Assembly (NCBI RefSeq): GCF_002902285.1
Contig: NZ_PPRU01000011.1
Span: 1 to 64,000, forward strand
From: Staphylococcus simulans
GTDB lineage: Bacteria; Bacillota; Bacilli; Staphylococcales; Staphylococcaceae
DNA: 64,000 bases
Direction: 5' to 3'
The notes beneath the pieces were generated by a model. It saw only the letters and a list, made by a program, of their open reading frames with translations. It was not told the DNA's origin and searched no databases. Below are positions 20,002 to 28,898 of this stretch, one piece after another. Each line of letters starts with the position of its first letter. The stretch's first letter is position 1. The translations under genes were made by a program, and so were the position numbers.

Positions 20002-20041
20002 AGGCATGACACTTTTGTTAGGTGTCATGTCTTATTTTTTT
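20002..20041 (+). terminator. Terminator of the AI-2E family gene
   Basis: AGGCATGACAC pairs with GTGTCATGTCT, followed by TTATTTTTTT. Confidence 0.88.
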
Positions 20042-20134
20042 GGTGCTTTGACATATAGTTATGTGGTAACATTTTGGTATATTATAAATCATTTCATGAA
20101 TTGCTTGAAATGGTGTGAGGAATTGAGGGAAACA

Positions 20135-22660
20135 ATGTCAAAACAATTAAAAGGTCGATTAATCACCGGTGCGAAAATTGTGTTTGCGACTGTTCTTTTT
20201 ATCTTAGTTGTGACGACTTTATACAAAGAACTCTCAACCATGAACTTTAAAAAATTATTTGTACTGTTTGAAAAATTGAATCGTGTTGAATTAACGAGTC
20301 TGTTAGTTGCTGGTGGCTTATCTATATTATTATTAAGCCTGTATGATGTGACGATGGTACGGACTTTAAAATTGAAAATGTCTTTATTTAAAGTATTGCG
20401 TGTCAGCTATATTATCAATGCGTTGAATTCTATTATCGGATTTGGAGGCTTTATAGGTGCGGGTGCACGTCTATCAGTCTATAAACCTTACGTGAAAGAT
20501 ACGAAAACGTTATTGCATTATATTTCATTGGTTTTATTATCGATGTTGACTGGTTTAAGCATGCTGTCGATTCTAGTCGTGACCCATGTCTTTAATGCGA
20601 AACATTTACTGAATGATTATCCAGTAGTACATGTTTTACTCTATGTGGTCGCATGTTTCTTGCCTGTATTTATCTTTATCACAATTAAAAAACCAGTAGA
20701 ACCGTCTCGTCGTTTTACAGGTGTCTATTTAACACTAGTGTCAGGTGTGGAATGGTTAGCCGCAAGTTTTGTACTCTATTTTGCATTACGAATTGTCAAC
20801 TTAGATGTGTCATTCACATCATTTGTCGGTATCTTTATTATTGCGGCGATTGCCGGGTTAATCAGTTTTATTCCTGGTGGTTTCGGGGCATTTGATGTCG
20901 TGATTTTAGTCGGCTTGAAGCACTTGAATTTACCAGAAGAAAAAATTGTCTTAGCGTTGATGTTATATCGTTTTGCGTATTATATCATTCCAGTGATTAT
21001 TGCGTTAATCTTATCAATGTTTGAATTTGGTACTTCAGCTAAACGTTATATTGAACAATCGAAGTACTATACACCAGCAAAAGAAGTGACTTCATTTTTA
21101 TTTTCATATCAAAAATCTATCACTTCTAAAATTCCATCGCTTTCTTTAGCGGTACTGGTTATGTTTACGAGTTTAGTCTTTATCTTAAATAACGTCAGTA
21201 TTATTTATGAAGGCTTATATGATCCGAATCATATGTTTTATTATATTGTGGTGACGATTCATACGAGTGCTTGTTTAATTCTGATGTTGAACGTTCGCGG
21301 TATCTTTAAACAAAGCCGCAGAGCCATATTATTTGCGATGGTTTCTATCGTGTTGATCTTTGTGATTACAGTGTATACGAATACCTCATTTTTATTAATT
21401 ACGTGGTTGCTTGTGGTATTTGGTTTATTGATTTATGCCTTTATGAAAGCACAAGTCTTAAAACGTCCGATTCGTTTACGCCATATAGTTTCAATGCTGA
21501 TTATTAGTATTGTTATGTTGACACTGAATCACTATATGATTGTCTTTGTATTAGATGCGGTAGATGCTTACCGTATTGAAGTAGATAACTCAATGTTACG
21601 TTATTACTTATGGTTGACCATTCTTGTCGTTATTATTATCGTGACGTTTATTGTCTGGTTATTTGAAAATGCATATCGTAAAGATTATCCAGCCAATGAT
21701 ATCGAACAGTGTGAAGCGATTATCGAAAAATTCGGCGGCAACTATTTAAGCCATTTGCTTCATAGTGGAGATAAAACTGTGTATATGGATGAATCGAAAG
21801 AAGCGTTTGTGATGTATCGCTTTAAACTTAATTGTATTGTGGTATTAGGTGATCCGATTGGTAATCCTAAACGATTTAATGATTTGTTTGAATCGTTGTA
21901 CCATTATGCTAGAGATTTGGGTTATGAAGTGATTTTCTATCAAGCGACAAATCGTCATATGCCGCTATATCATGATTTTGGTAACCAGTTCTTTAAATTG
22001 GGTGAAGAAGCGGTCATTGATTTAGCGACATTTACAACTTCTGGTAAAAAACGCAGAGGATTCAGAGCAACGTTAAATAAACTAGAAGACCAAAATGTTC
22101 ACTTTGAGATTATAGAACCGCCATATACAGATGAATTCCTTAAGGAGTTGGAAGATATTAGTGATCAATGGTTAGACGGCAAAAATGAAATGCATTTCTC
22201 AGTCGGCCGTTTCACACATGACTATTTATCAAAAGCACCGATTGGAATTCTAAAAGAAGAAAATGGCCGTGTCATCGCATTCTGCAGTTTAATGCCGACG
22301 TATTACAATGATTCCATTTCAGTAGATTTAATTCGTTGGTTGCCAGATGTAGATTTACCGTTGATGGATGCGCTCTATCTGCATATGTTGTTATGGAGCC
22401 AAGAAAAAGGCTACAAAGCATTTAACATGGGTATGGCGACCTTATCCAATGTCGGTCAAAATGAATACTCATATTGGAATGAACGTGTCGCAGGTAAAAT
22501 CTTTGATAACTTTAATACGTTATATCGCTTCAGCGGTTTAAGACGTTATAAAGACAAATTCAAACCAGAGTGGGAACCACGATATTTAGTTTACTCAAGA
22601 CACAGTTCCTTATGGCAAAGTATGATTAAAGTGTTGTTAGTGATTCGCTCTAAACACTAG
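20135..22660 (+). CDS. mprF: Phosphatidylglycerol lysyltransferase / flippase MprF
   Basis: An 841-aa bifunctional membrane protein, matching the usual MprF length. The N-terminal half has many hydrophobic segments (lysyl-PG flippase, containing [14 protein letters not shown]). The C-terminal cytoplasmic domain (about 530-841) moves lysine from Lys-tRNA to phosphatidylglycerol; it includes [23 protein letters not shown] and [12 protein letters not shown]. Lysyl-PG lowers the surface negative charge and protects against cationic peptides and daptomycin. The ATG at 20135 has GAGGGA upstream and gives the typical MSKQLKGRL start; the upstream TTG/ATG options would extend over the previous terminator. 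Confidence 0.95.
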   Translation: MSKQLKGRLITGAKIVFATVLFILVVTTLYKELSTMNFKKLFVLFEKLNRVELTSLLVAGGLSILLLSLYDVTMVRTLKLKMSLFKVLRVSYIINALNSIIGFGGFIGAGARLSVYKPYVKDTKTLLHYISLVLLSMLTGLSMLSILVVTHVFNAKHLLNDYPVVHVLLYVVACFLPVFIFITIKKPVEPSRRFTGVYLTLVSGVEWLAASFVLYFALRIVNLDVSFTSFVGIFIIAAIAGLISFIPGGFGAFDVVILVGLKHLNLPEEKIVLALMLYRFAYYIIPVIIALILSMFEFGTSAKRYIEQSKYYTPAKEVTSFLFSYQKSITSKIPSLSLAVLVMFTSLVFILNNVSIIYEGLYDPNHMFYYIVVTIHTSACLILMLNVRGIFKQSRRAILFAMVSIVLIFVITVYTNTSFLLITWLLVVFGLLIYAFMKAQVLKRPIRLRHIVSMLIISIVMLTLNHYMIVFVLDAVDAYRIEVDNSMLRYYLWLTILVVIIIVTFIVWLFENAYRKDYPANDIEQCEAIIEKFGGNYLSHLLHSGDKTVYMDESKEAFVMYRFKLNCIVVLGDPIGNPKRFNDLFESLYHYARDLGYEVIFYQATNRHMPLYHDFGNQFFKLGEEAVIDLATFTTSGKKRRGFRATLNKLEDQNVHFEIIEPPYTDEFLKELEDISDQWLDGKNEMHFSVGRFTHDYLSKAPIGILKEENGRVIAFCSLMPTYYNDSISVDLIRWLPDVDLPLMDALYLHMLLWSQEKGYKAFNMGMATLSNVGQNEYSYWNERVAGKIFDNFNTLYRFSGLRRYKDKFKPEWEPRYLVYSRHSSLWQSMIKVLLVIRSKH

Positions 22661-22692
22661 TTGAACGGTTTCATACTGCAAGGTGCATATAA

Positions 22693-22727
22693 AGATCGAG
22701 GCCGAAAAAGGTCTCGGTCTTTTTTTA
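22693..22727 (+). terminator. Terminator of mprF
   Basis: AGATCGAGGCC pairs with GGTCTCGGTCT around GAAAAA, followed by T7. Confidence 0.9.
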
Positions 22728-22783
22728 ATGGTTTACGATTAAACGTATGTAAACTTTGTTATCCAAATATTTTATTTTAATCC

Positions 22784-22798
22784 AAAATTCAGAAAACT
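22784..22798. promoter_or_regulatory. Candidate CodY box upstream of metY
   Basis: AAAATTCAGAAAACT matches the CodY motif AATTTTCWGAAAATT with 3 mismatches, 12 nt before the -35. CodY commonly controls amino acid synthesis in staphylococci. Motifs of this quality are frequent in AT-rich DNA. Confidence 0.3.
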
Positions 22799-22810
22799 AA
22801 GAAAAGTCTA

Positions 22811-22839
22811 TTGACATTGTCTGAATTTCAGTCTATACT
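22811..22839 (+). promoter_or_regulatory. SigA promoter of the metY-metA operon
   Basis: A perfect TTGACA (22811-22816), a 17-nt spacer and TATACT (22834-22839) lie just before the SAM riboswitch. The spacer contains the dyad CTGAATTTCAG (22821-22831), possibly an operator. Confidence 0.85.
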
Positions 22840-22860
22840 CTGAATAAATTAATAAAAAAA

Positions 22861-22954
22861 CTTATCAAGAATGGTGGAGGGACTGGCCCTACGATACCAG
22901 GCAACCTATTTAAGTTAGGTGCTAATTCCAGCAGGTGAAGACCTGAAAGATAAG
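22861..22954 (+). promoter_or_regulatory. SAM-I (S-box) riboswitch aptamer
   Basis: P1 pairs CTTATC (22861-22866) with GATAAG (22949-22954). Hallmark S-box sequences are present: AGAATGGTGGAGGGACTGGCCC, read here in two parts (AGAATGGTGGAGG, GACTGGCCC), then ACGATACCAGGCAACC and GGTGCTAATTCCAGC. SAM binding should favour the terminator and switch off metY-metA. Confidence 0.95.
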
Positions 22955-22961
22955 CCCGTAG

Positions 22962-22994
22962 CGAGTCTATCTTTTTCAGGTAGGCTCGTTTTTT
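22962..22994 (+). terminator. Expression-platform terminator of the SAM-I riboswitch
   Basis: CGAGTCTATCT pairs with AGGTAGGCTCG (G-U pairs allowed), followed by T6. Confidence 0.88.
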
Positions 22995-23015
22995 ACATTT
23001 AAGGAGGAAATGAAC

Positions 23016-24296
23016 ATGACAAATGATTTTAAATTCGAAACGTTACAATTACACGCAGGACAAGAGGTAGATGAAGCATCGCATTCGAGAGCGGTACCGA
23101 TTTATCAAACAACATCTTTCACATTTGATGATACACAACATGCGGCGAACTTATTCGGCTTAAAAGAATTAGGTAATATTTACTCACGTTTAACAAACCC
23201 GACAGTAGCAGTGTTTGAAACACGTGTAGCAGAACTTGAAGGCGGTGTCGCTGGGGTTGCGGTAGCTTCAGGTATGGCTGCAATCACATATGCGATTCAA
23301 ACTGTTGCAGATGCAGGTGATCACATTGTCGCAAGCTCTACGTTATACGGTGGTACACATACATTATTTGCACATACGTTACCTAAATTCGGTATTGATG
23401 TTTCAATCGTAGACAGCAAAAACTTTGATGAAGTTAAAAATGCGATTAAAGAGAATACAAAAGCACTTTATATCGAAACAATCGGTAACCCTGAAGGTAA
23501 TGTTGAAGATATCGAAAAGTTAGCAGAAATTGCACATGAAGCGGGTATTCCATTAATTGTTGATAATACATTTGCTTCTCCATACTTAATCCAACCAATC
23601 AAATACGGTGCGAACATTGTGGTACATTCAGCGACTAAATTTATTGGTGGTCATGGTACTTCAATGGGTGGTGTTGTCGTTGATGGCGGTAACTTCGATT
23701 GGACACAAAACGATAAATTCCCAAGCTTAACAGAACCTGATCCATCTTATCATGATTTAGTGTTCACTGAAGCGTTCGGACCAGCTGCTTTAGCATTCAA
23801 AGTCAGAACAACATTATTACGTGATACAGGTGCAGCACTTTCTCCATTTAATGCTTTCTTATTACTACAAGGTTTAGAAACATTATCATTACGTGTTGAA
23901 CGTCATGTTGAAAACGCAGAAAAAGTTGCGAAATTCTTAGAAAACCATGACAAAGTTGAATGGGTTAAATATGCAGGCTTACCATCAAGCGAATACTATG
24001 ATTTAAAAGAAAAATATTTACCTAAAGGTGCAAGCTCTATTTTCACTTTCGGTGTCAAAGGCGGTTATGACGCAGGCATTAAATTTATCGAATCTTTAGA
24101 ACTCTTCTCTTTACTTGCGAACGTCGGCGATGCGAAATCATTAGTGATTCATCCGGCTTCTACAACACACGCACAATTAAATGAAGAAGATCAATTGAAA
24201 GCAGGTATTACACCTGAAACAATCCGTGTGTCTATCGGTCTTGAACATATTGATGATATTATCGCTGACTTAGAAAAAGGATTAGACGCGATTTAA
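23016..24296 (+). CDS. metY: O-acetylhomoserine sulfhydrylase, PLP-dependent
   Basis: A 426-aa Cys/Met metabolism PLP enzyme. It probably makes homocysteine from O-acetylhomoserine and sulfide. The PLP lysine is about Lys208 in HSATKFIGGHG. Length and the N-terminal FKFETLQLHAGQ and PIYQTTSF favour the MetY/Met25 branch over cystathionine gamma-synthase, which is nearer 380 aa. The ATG at 23016 has AAGGAGG 8 nt upstream; the ATG at 23010 is too close. It is followed after 1 nt by metA, giving a two-step direct-sulfhydrylation pathway under a SAM-I riboswitch. Confidence 0.9.
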   Translation: MTNDFKFETLQLHAGQEVDEASHSRAVPIYQTTSFTFDDTQHAANLFGLKELGNIYSRLTNPTVAVFETRVAELEGGVAGVAVASGMAAITYAIQTVADAGDHIVASSTLYGGTHTLFAHTLPKFGIDVSIVDSKNFDEVKNAIKENTKALYIETIGNPEGNVEDIEKLAEIAHEAGIPLIVDNTFASPYLIQPIKYGANIVVHSATKFIGGHGTSMGGVVVDGGNFDWTQNDKFPSLTEPDPSYHDLVFTEAFGPAALAFKVRTTLLRDTGAALSPFNAFLLLQGLETLSLRVERHVENAEKVAKFLENHDKVEWVKYAGLPSSEYYDLKEKYLPKGASSIFTFGVKGGYDAGIKFIESLELFSLLANVGDAKSLVIHPASTTHAQLNEEDQLKAGITPETIRVSIGLEHIDDIIADLEKGLDAI

Positions 24297-24297
24297 G

Positions 24298-25212
24298 ATG
24301 TTGTTTATTGATAGCGTTCCGATTCTGCCTGTACTAAAAACAGAGCAAATCGAATTTAAAGAGAAGCGTATACCTGAAGGTTTGAATTTATTGATTGTTA
24401 ATTTGATGCCGGTGAAACAAGATGCTGAAAGACAGTTGCTGAGACTGCTTGGTTTGACGAGCCACGCAATTAATGTTGACTTCATCTATCCGGTTACTCA
24501 CAAATCGCAGTCTGCTTCTTATAATCATGCAGAACAGTATTATAAAACGTTTGAAGCTGTCAAACATCGCCATTACGATGGCATGATTATGACAGGGGCT
24601 CCTGTAGAACATCTTGATTTCTCTGAAGTCTATTACATCGAGGAATTAAGAAAGATTTTTGATTGGTCGAATACACATGTGAAACAACGTTTGTTTATTT
24701 GCTGGGGTGCGCAATTTGCTTTGAATTATCGCTACGGTATTCATAAGCGAATGTTTAAAAAGAAACTCACTGGAATTTATCGCTATCATATTTTACAAGC
24801 ACATCCTGCGTTATCTGAAATACCAGAATACATTATTCCGCAATCTAGAGGTTCTTATATGGATCCAGGAGAAGTCATGGAAGAAGAAGACTTAAATGTG
24901 ATTACATATAGTCCGTATACGGGTATAGACTTTATCTCTAATCGCAATCAAACAGATTTATTTATCGGCGGTCATTTTGAATATGAGAATGATACGTTGT
25001 TAAATGAATTTAAACGTGATAGTGATAAGTCTAAAGAAACCGCAGTTAAACCTAAAAACTACTTCAGAGGAGATTCTCTAGACTTGTTGCCAGCCCATTG
25101 GATTTCTTATGCGCAACAATTATTCCAAAACTGGACGGATATGATGTATGCATCGCGTTGGTTAAATGCAGACCAAACAGCAGAATCAATTCTAAAACAA
25201 AATAAGGCATAG
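24298..25212 (+). CDS. metA: Homoserine O-acetyltransferase (MetA-type)
   Basis: A 304-aa MetA-family acyltransferase. The catalytic Cys is about residue 135 in FICWGAQF, and the downstream His/Glu pair is in GGHFEYEND. The acyl-CoA specificity position, in TGAPVEHLDF (Glu~104), carries Glu as in acetyl-CoA-using members, where E. coli MetA has Gly and uses succinyl-CoA. That predicts O-acetylhomoserine, the substrate of MetY next door. The ATG lies 1 nt after the metY stop with no clear own Shine-Dalgarno, so translation is probably coupled. The N-terminus is short relative to E. coli MetA. Confidence 0.88.
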   Translation: MLFIDSVPILPVLKTEQIEFKEKRIPEGLNLLIVNLMPVKQDAERQLLRLLGLTSHAINVDFIYPVTHKSQSASYNHAEQYYKTFEAVKHRHYDGMIMTGAPVEHLDFSEVYYIEELRKIFDWSNTHVKQRLFICWGAQFALNYRYGIHKRMFKKKLTGIYRYHILQAHPALSEIPEYIIPQSRGSYMDPGEVMEEEDLNVITYSPYTGIDFISNRNQTDLFIGGHFEYENDTLLNEFKRDSDKSKETAVKPKNYFRGDSLDLLPAHWISYAQQLFQNWTDMMYASRWLNADQTAESILKQNKA

Positions 25213-25213
25213 A

Positions 25214-25266
25214 AAAAATGCGCAAGTCTGTCATCAATCATTATGATGAGCTTGCGCATTTTTATA
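25214..25266. terminator. Bidirectional terminator between metA and msrA
   Basis: AAATGCGCAAG pairs with CTTGCGCATTT around an inner CATCA/TGATG hairpin, with A and T runs outside. Confidence 0.9.
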
Positions 25267-25277
25267 TGATAATCAGC

Positions 25278-25796
25278 TTATGAGTCTTTACGTTGTTGTT
25301 TGATGGCTTCACGTTGTGCTTGTTCTTCTTGATAACGTTCTGGATTCTTTTTATAGAAGTCTTGATGATATGTTTCTGCTTCATAGAATGTCGCAACAGG
25401 TAAAACCTTCGTCGCAACAGCTTTATCTTTGTTGATAGTTGATTTTAATGACTCGATATATTGTTCAGCGGTTTCTTGTTGGTCTTCATTAGTATAGAAT
25501 ATAGCTGTACGGTACTGTGAGCCTCGATCTTGATATTGACCTTCAGCGTCGGTAGGATCGATGACTGAAAAGAAAATCTCAAGTAATTTATTGTATGAAA
25601 TTAAGGCAACGTCGTACTCTATTTTAACGGTTTCTAAATGACCGGTTTGACCTGTTTTAACTTGTTCATACGTGGGATGATCAACAGTGCCTCCCATGTA
25701 GCCGGATGTAACTTTTTCAACACCATCAAAGGTATCGAAAGGTTTAGTCATGCACCAAAAGCATCCCCCGGCAAAATAAGCTGTATTGATATTCAT
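25278..25796 (-). CDS. msrA: Peptide methionine-(S)-S-oxide reductase MsrA
   Basis: A 172-aa MsrA, full length. The catalytic motif GGCFWC is at residues 10-15, with Cys12 as the nucleophile. Conserved [29 protein letters not shown] and [10 protein letters not shown] follow. It repairs oxidised methionine. The start has GAAAGGATAG upstream on the minus strand. It is divergent from msrR. S. aureus has MsrA1 at this position, next to mprF. Confidence 0.95.
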   Translation of the reverse strand: MNINTAYFAGGCFWCMTKPFDTFDGVEKVTSGYMGGTVDHPTYEQVKTGQTGHLETVKIEYDVALISYNKLLEIFFSVIDPTDAEGQYQDRGSQYRTAIFYTNEDQQETAEQYIESLKSTINKDKAVATKVLPVATFYEAETYHQDFYKKNPERYQEEQAQREAIKQQRKDS

Positions 25797-25936
25797 TCAA
25801 TCTATCCTTTCTTTTTATGGGACCTTAGTACCATTTGCTTAGAAAATACTTGATTTTTAAAAGAAAATTATATAACTTTAGTATGTATTAATTATATTAC
25901 ATAGGCTGTTAATTTTGAAGTATAAGGTTGGTTAAA

Positions 25937-26953
25937 ATGACAAATGAAACGAATAATGACAATTATAAACGAAGCGGTGGCGAACAACCGCTTCCGAAAC
26001 GCACCAAGAAACGCATGCGCAAACTTCCGTTTGTGATTTTAGGTATCTTAATTGTATTTATTATTATGGTTGTATATGCGGTGTCTGGGTATAGAAGCGG
26101 TATTAATTATGCGAAAAAACATAATTCAAATATGAAAGTAGAGAAGTTTAACGGTCCTGTTAAAAACGACGGTAAGATTTCTATTTTACTCTTAGGGGCA
26201 GACAAATCAGATGGCGGTAAATCTAGAACAGACTCTATCATGGTAGCACAATATGACTATATTCATAAAAAAATGAAAGTGGTCTCTGTGATGCGTGATA
26301 CATACGCAAAAATTCCAGGATATAGAGACTATAAAATTAATGCAGCCTATTCATTAGGCGGTGCTGAGCTTTTAAGAAAAGCTTTGGTTGAAAACTATGG
26401 TATTAACCCTGAATACTATGCGGTCGTGGATTTCGAAGGTTTCGAGAAAATGGTCGATGAGTTAGCTCCTGATGGTGTTCCGATTGATGTAGAGAAAGAT
26501 ATGTCAGAATTAATTGGTGTCTCACTGAAAAAAGGGCATCATAATTTAAATGGTAAAGAGTTATTAGGTTATGCACGTTTTCGTCATGACCCTGAAGGTG
26601 ACTTTGGTCGTGTCAGACGACAACAACAAGTGATTCAAGCGTTAAAACAAGAAATGACAAAACCAGGTGCGATTTTTAAATTACCTAAAGTCGCAGGTAT
26701 TTTACGTGGTTATTTGAATACAGATATTCCAGACTCTGCGTTAATTCAAACGGGTATGAACTTCGGTATCCGCGGTGATAAAGACGTGAAGACATTAACG
26801 GTTCCGATGAAAGGGACTTATCAAGATATTCAAACACCTGAAAGCGGCAGTGCGTTAGAAGTAGATAAGCCTGCGAATAAAAAGGCAATTGAAGAATTTT
26901 TAAATGACAACAGCAATGATAACAGCAACAAGAAAAAAGAAGGACAAAATTAA
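25937..26953 (+). CDS. msrR: LytR-CpsA-Psr family protein MsrR
   Basis: A 338-aa membrane-anchored LCP protein. It has a basic N-terminal cytoplasmic segment, one TM helix (about 33-55, [18 protein letters not shown]), then the extracellular LCP domain with [33 protein letters not shown] and [23 protein letters not shown] proteins attach wall teichoic acid or capsule to peptidoglycan; MsrR affects beta-lactam and teicoplanin susceptibility in S. aureus. The tail is Asn/Lys-rich and low complexity. The ATG at 25937 has AAGG 9 nt upstream and is preferred over the TTG at 25928. Confidence 0.92.
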   Translation: MTNETNNDNYKRSGGEQPLPKRTKKRMRKLPFVILGILIVFIIMVVYAVSGYRSGINYAKKHNSNMKVEKFNGPVKNDGKISILLLGADKSDGGKSRTDSIMVAQYDYIHKKMKVVSVMRDTYAKIPGYRDYKINAAYSLGGAELLRKALVENYGINPEYYAVVDFEGFEKMVDELAPDGVPIDVEKDMSELIGVSLKKGHHNLNGKELLGYARFRHDPEGDFGRVRRQQQVIQALKQEMTKPGAIFKLPKVAGILRGYLNTDIPDSALIQTGMNFGIRGDKDVKTLTVPMKGTYQDIQTPESGSALEVDKPANKKAIEEFLNDNSNDNSNKKKEGQN

Positions 26954-27001
26954 CAGTGCAGTACTTTGGTTCATATTGATGGAATATATGGATTGAGTAG
27001 A

Positions 27002-27034
27002 AAGCAGTCGGCATATAGATGTCGGCTGTTTTTT
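27002..27034 (+). terminator. Terminator of msrR
   Basis: AGCAGTCGGCAT pairs with ATGTCGGCTGTT across ATAG, followed by T6. Confidence 0.85.
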
Positions 27035-27186
27035 ACGTTTAAAGCGGTGTGAGTGGTCTGTATGTGTATGTAAAGTGGATAGAGATGTGAAACGAAGGAA
27101 GTTAAGGTGAAGGAGAGGTAAGTAGTAAAGAGGATAGAAATAGATGAGAGGTAAAGGTGAAAGAGGAGATAGAGAGGTAAAATAAG
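27035..27186 (+). other. Purine-rich non-coding segment (possible small RNA)
   Basis: From 27094 to 27198 the plus strand has no C and few T, and is rich in AGGAG, GAGG and AAGGTGA words that look like Shine-Dalgarno sequences. GAGAGGTAA occurs three times (27113-27121, 27146-27154, 27172-27180). The segment lies between the msrR terminator and a second strong terminator with no gene between. Only a 13-codon ORF (27144) is seen. No convincing promoter was found, so an RNA gene is only a possibility. Confidence 0.35.
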
Positions 27187-27237
27187 AAAGGTGAGAAGCG
27201 GTTAGTGTTAATGATTAACTGCTTCTCACCTTTTTTT
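27187..27237. terminator. Strong terminator after the purine-rich segment and 3' of the tautomerase gene
   Basis: AAAGGTGAGAAGCGGTTA pairs with TAACTGCTTCTCACCTTT (one G-U pair), then T5 or more. The longest T run is on the plus strand. It may also end the minus-strand tautomerase gene. Confidence 0.85.
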
Positions 27238-27238
27238 A

Positions 27239-27424
27239 TTATTGGTCTGATTTTCTAACGCCGCCGACACCGTAATGTGTTGGTTTCATTTCTTCTAGTA
27301 CTACACTGATAGCGTTGCGATCAGCATTTGTAGTTTTTTCTACAGCATCTGTTACTTCTTTCACTAATGCTTTTAATTGTTCGTCTGTACGACCTTCGAT
27401 TAATTTAATGTTTACTAATGGCAT
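27239..27424 (-). CDS. 4-oxalocrotonate tautomerase family protein
   Basis: A 61-aa protein of the 4-OT/DmpI family. The catalytic proline follows the initiator Met (MPLVNIKLIEGR), and the conserved ERTDEQ-like helix and SVVLEEM strand are present. These proteins form hexamers and tautomerise enol-keto acids; the physiological substrate in staphylococci is unknown. The start has GGGAGGCG upstream on the minus strand. It is divergent from umuC, with the LexA boxes lying between, but nearer to umuC. Confidence 0.88.
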   Translation of the reverse strand: MPLVNIKLIEGRTDEQLKALVKEVTDAVEKTTNADRNAISVVLEEMKPTHYGVGGVRKSDQ

Positions 27425-27505
27425 GAGAACGCCTCCCTTGTTTGATGTAAGTTTATTATACCACTAATGTATCGAAGAGATTAGGAATATAATAATTTTT
27501 AAAAT

Positions 27506-27519
27506 AGAACATTTGTTCT
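27506..27519. promoter_or_regulatory. LexA (SOS) box 1 upstream of the Y-family polymerase gene
   Basis: AGAACATTTGTTCT is a perfect dyad close to the staphylococcal LexA consensus CGAACANNTGTTCG. Confidence 0.75.
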
Positions 27520-27534
27520 CTTTAGTATTGAATA

Positions 27535-27548
27535 AGAACAAGTGTTCG
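27535..27548. promoter_or_regulatory. LexA (SOS) box 2 upstream of the Y-family polymerase gene
   Basis: AGAACAAGTGTTCG fits the same consensus. It lies 29 nt after box 1 and 36 nt before the coding start. Two boxes predict tight SOS repression. Confidence 0.75.
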
Positions 27549-27583
27549 TATATACTAAAAGTATCAGAAGCGGGGGTGTTACA

Positions 27584-28846
27584 ATGTATGATTACCATTT
27601 ATTAGAGGATAGAGATATTTTATGTATTGACCAAAAAAGCTTCTTTGCGAGTGTATCGTGTATCTCAAAAGGTTTAGATCCTTTAAAGACAAAGCTTGCG
27701 GTGGTCGCTGATACAAAACGACAAGGTTCTGTTGTATTAGCAGCAACACCACCATTAAAAGCCATCGGTATAACCACAGGTTCAAGATTGTTTGAAATTC
27801 CGCACCGCAATGATATTTATATTATTAATCCCAGTATGCGTAAATATCTGGACGTTTCGATTATGATTTCTAAAATTGCTTTGCAGTATGTACCACCTGA
27901 AGATTTGCATCAGTATAGTATTGATGAATTTTTTATGGATGTGACAGACAGTTATCATCGCTTCAGTAGTACCGTCCATTCATTTTGTATCAAATTGATG
28001 AAAGAAATTTATGAACAGACACAGATATACTGTACAATCGGTATCGGTTCAAATATGTTGCTGAGTAAACTTGCGATGGATATTGAAGCAAAACATAATG
28101 ATAATCGCATTGCGGAATGGCGCTATCAAAATGTGCCAGAGAAGTTATGGAATATCCAACCGTTGCATAAGTTTTGGGGGATCAATACACGTACCGAAAA
28201 GAAATTGAATAAGCGTGGGATATTTACGATTGGTGATTTAGCACATTATCCTTATCAATACTTAAAACGAGATTTCGGAATTAAAGGGATTGATTTACAT
28301 CTGCATGCACATGGGATTGATCAAAGTAAAATACGGGAGAAACATAAAATTACCAATCCATCGATTTGTAAGAGTCAGATATTAATGCACGACTATACGT
28401 ATGAAGATGCGAAAGTCGTCATGCAAGAGTTAATTGAAGATGTAGCAATGCGCGTTAGATTACGTAAAATGCGTGCACGTACTATTCATTTTTCTTTTGG
28501 TTATAAAGATGGTGGAGGCGTGCATAAACAGTTCACATTAGACGAACCGACAAATTTGGAAAAAGAGATTTGGAAAGGCGTAGAAAAGTGGGCAAATCAA
28601 TTATGCGAAAAAGAGCTGCTTTATCGCACGCTCAGTGTTTCATTAACACAATTTGTGCCTGAAGGTATCCAACAATTAAATCTGTTTGTAGATGAGTATG
28701 AAAGAAAACGAAGTGAAGCTTTAGCGAAAGCAATTGATCAACTACAAGAAAAATATGGTAAAGGTATTGTTTCAAAAGCCATCTCTTATACAGATGCTGG
28801 TACGAAATACGGACGCTTAGGTCTTATGGCAGGCCATAAAATGTAA
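27584..28846 (+). CDS. umuC: Y-family translesion DNA polymerase (UmuC-like)
   Basis: A 420-aa Y-family polymerase of the UmuC/YqjW/UvrX group. Palm motifs are LCIDQKSFFASV (metal-binding Asp) and YSIDEFFMDVTD. The thumb shows the GIGSNMLLSKLAMD helix-hairpin region, and the little finger lies after about 240. It copies past DNA damage. The ATG at 27584 has GGGGGTG upstream; the upstream start at 27542 would lie within the second LexA box. It matches the SOS-induced polymerase at this position in S. aureus, length 420. It ends at a terminator shared with tyrA. Confidence 0.92.
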   Translation: MYDYHLLEDRDILCIDQKSFFASVSCISKGLDPLKTKLAVVADTKRQGSVVLAATPPLKAIGITTGSRLFEIPHRNDIYIINPSMRKYLDVSIMISKIALQYVPPEDLHQYSIDEFFMDVTDSYHRFSSTVHSFCIKLMKEIYEQTQIYCTIGIGSNMLLSKLAMDIEAKHNDNRIAEWRYQNVPEKLWNIQPLHKFWGINTRTEKKLNKRGIFTIGDLAHYPYQYLKRDFGIKGIDLHLHAHGIDQSKIREKHKITNPSICKSQILMHDYTYEDAKVVMQELIEDVAMRVRLRKMRARTIHFSFGYKDGGGVHKQFTLDEPTNLEKEIWKGVEKWANQLCEKELLYRTLSVSLTQFVPEGIQQLNLFVDEYERKRSEALAKAIDQLQEKYGKGIVSKAISYTDAGTKYGRLGLMAGHKM

Positions 28847-28847
28847 A

Positions 28848-28893
28848 GAAAGCTCCCTATAAAGCTTGATGTATGCTTTGAAGGGAGCTTTTA
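28848..28893. terminator. Bidirectional terminator between umuC and tyrA
   Basis: AAAGCTCCCT pairs with AGGGAGCTTT around an inner AAAGC/GCTTT hairpin. Confidence 0.85.
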
Positions 28894-28898
28894 ATGAT

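Noticed and set aside
27144..27185. A 13-codon peptide gene (collagen-like Gly-x-x) in the purine-rich segment
   Set aside because: The Gly/Arg/Glu/Lys content follows directly from the GA-only base composition, and no dedicated ribosome site stands out from the background of AGG words.
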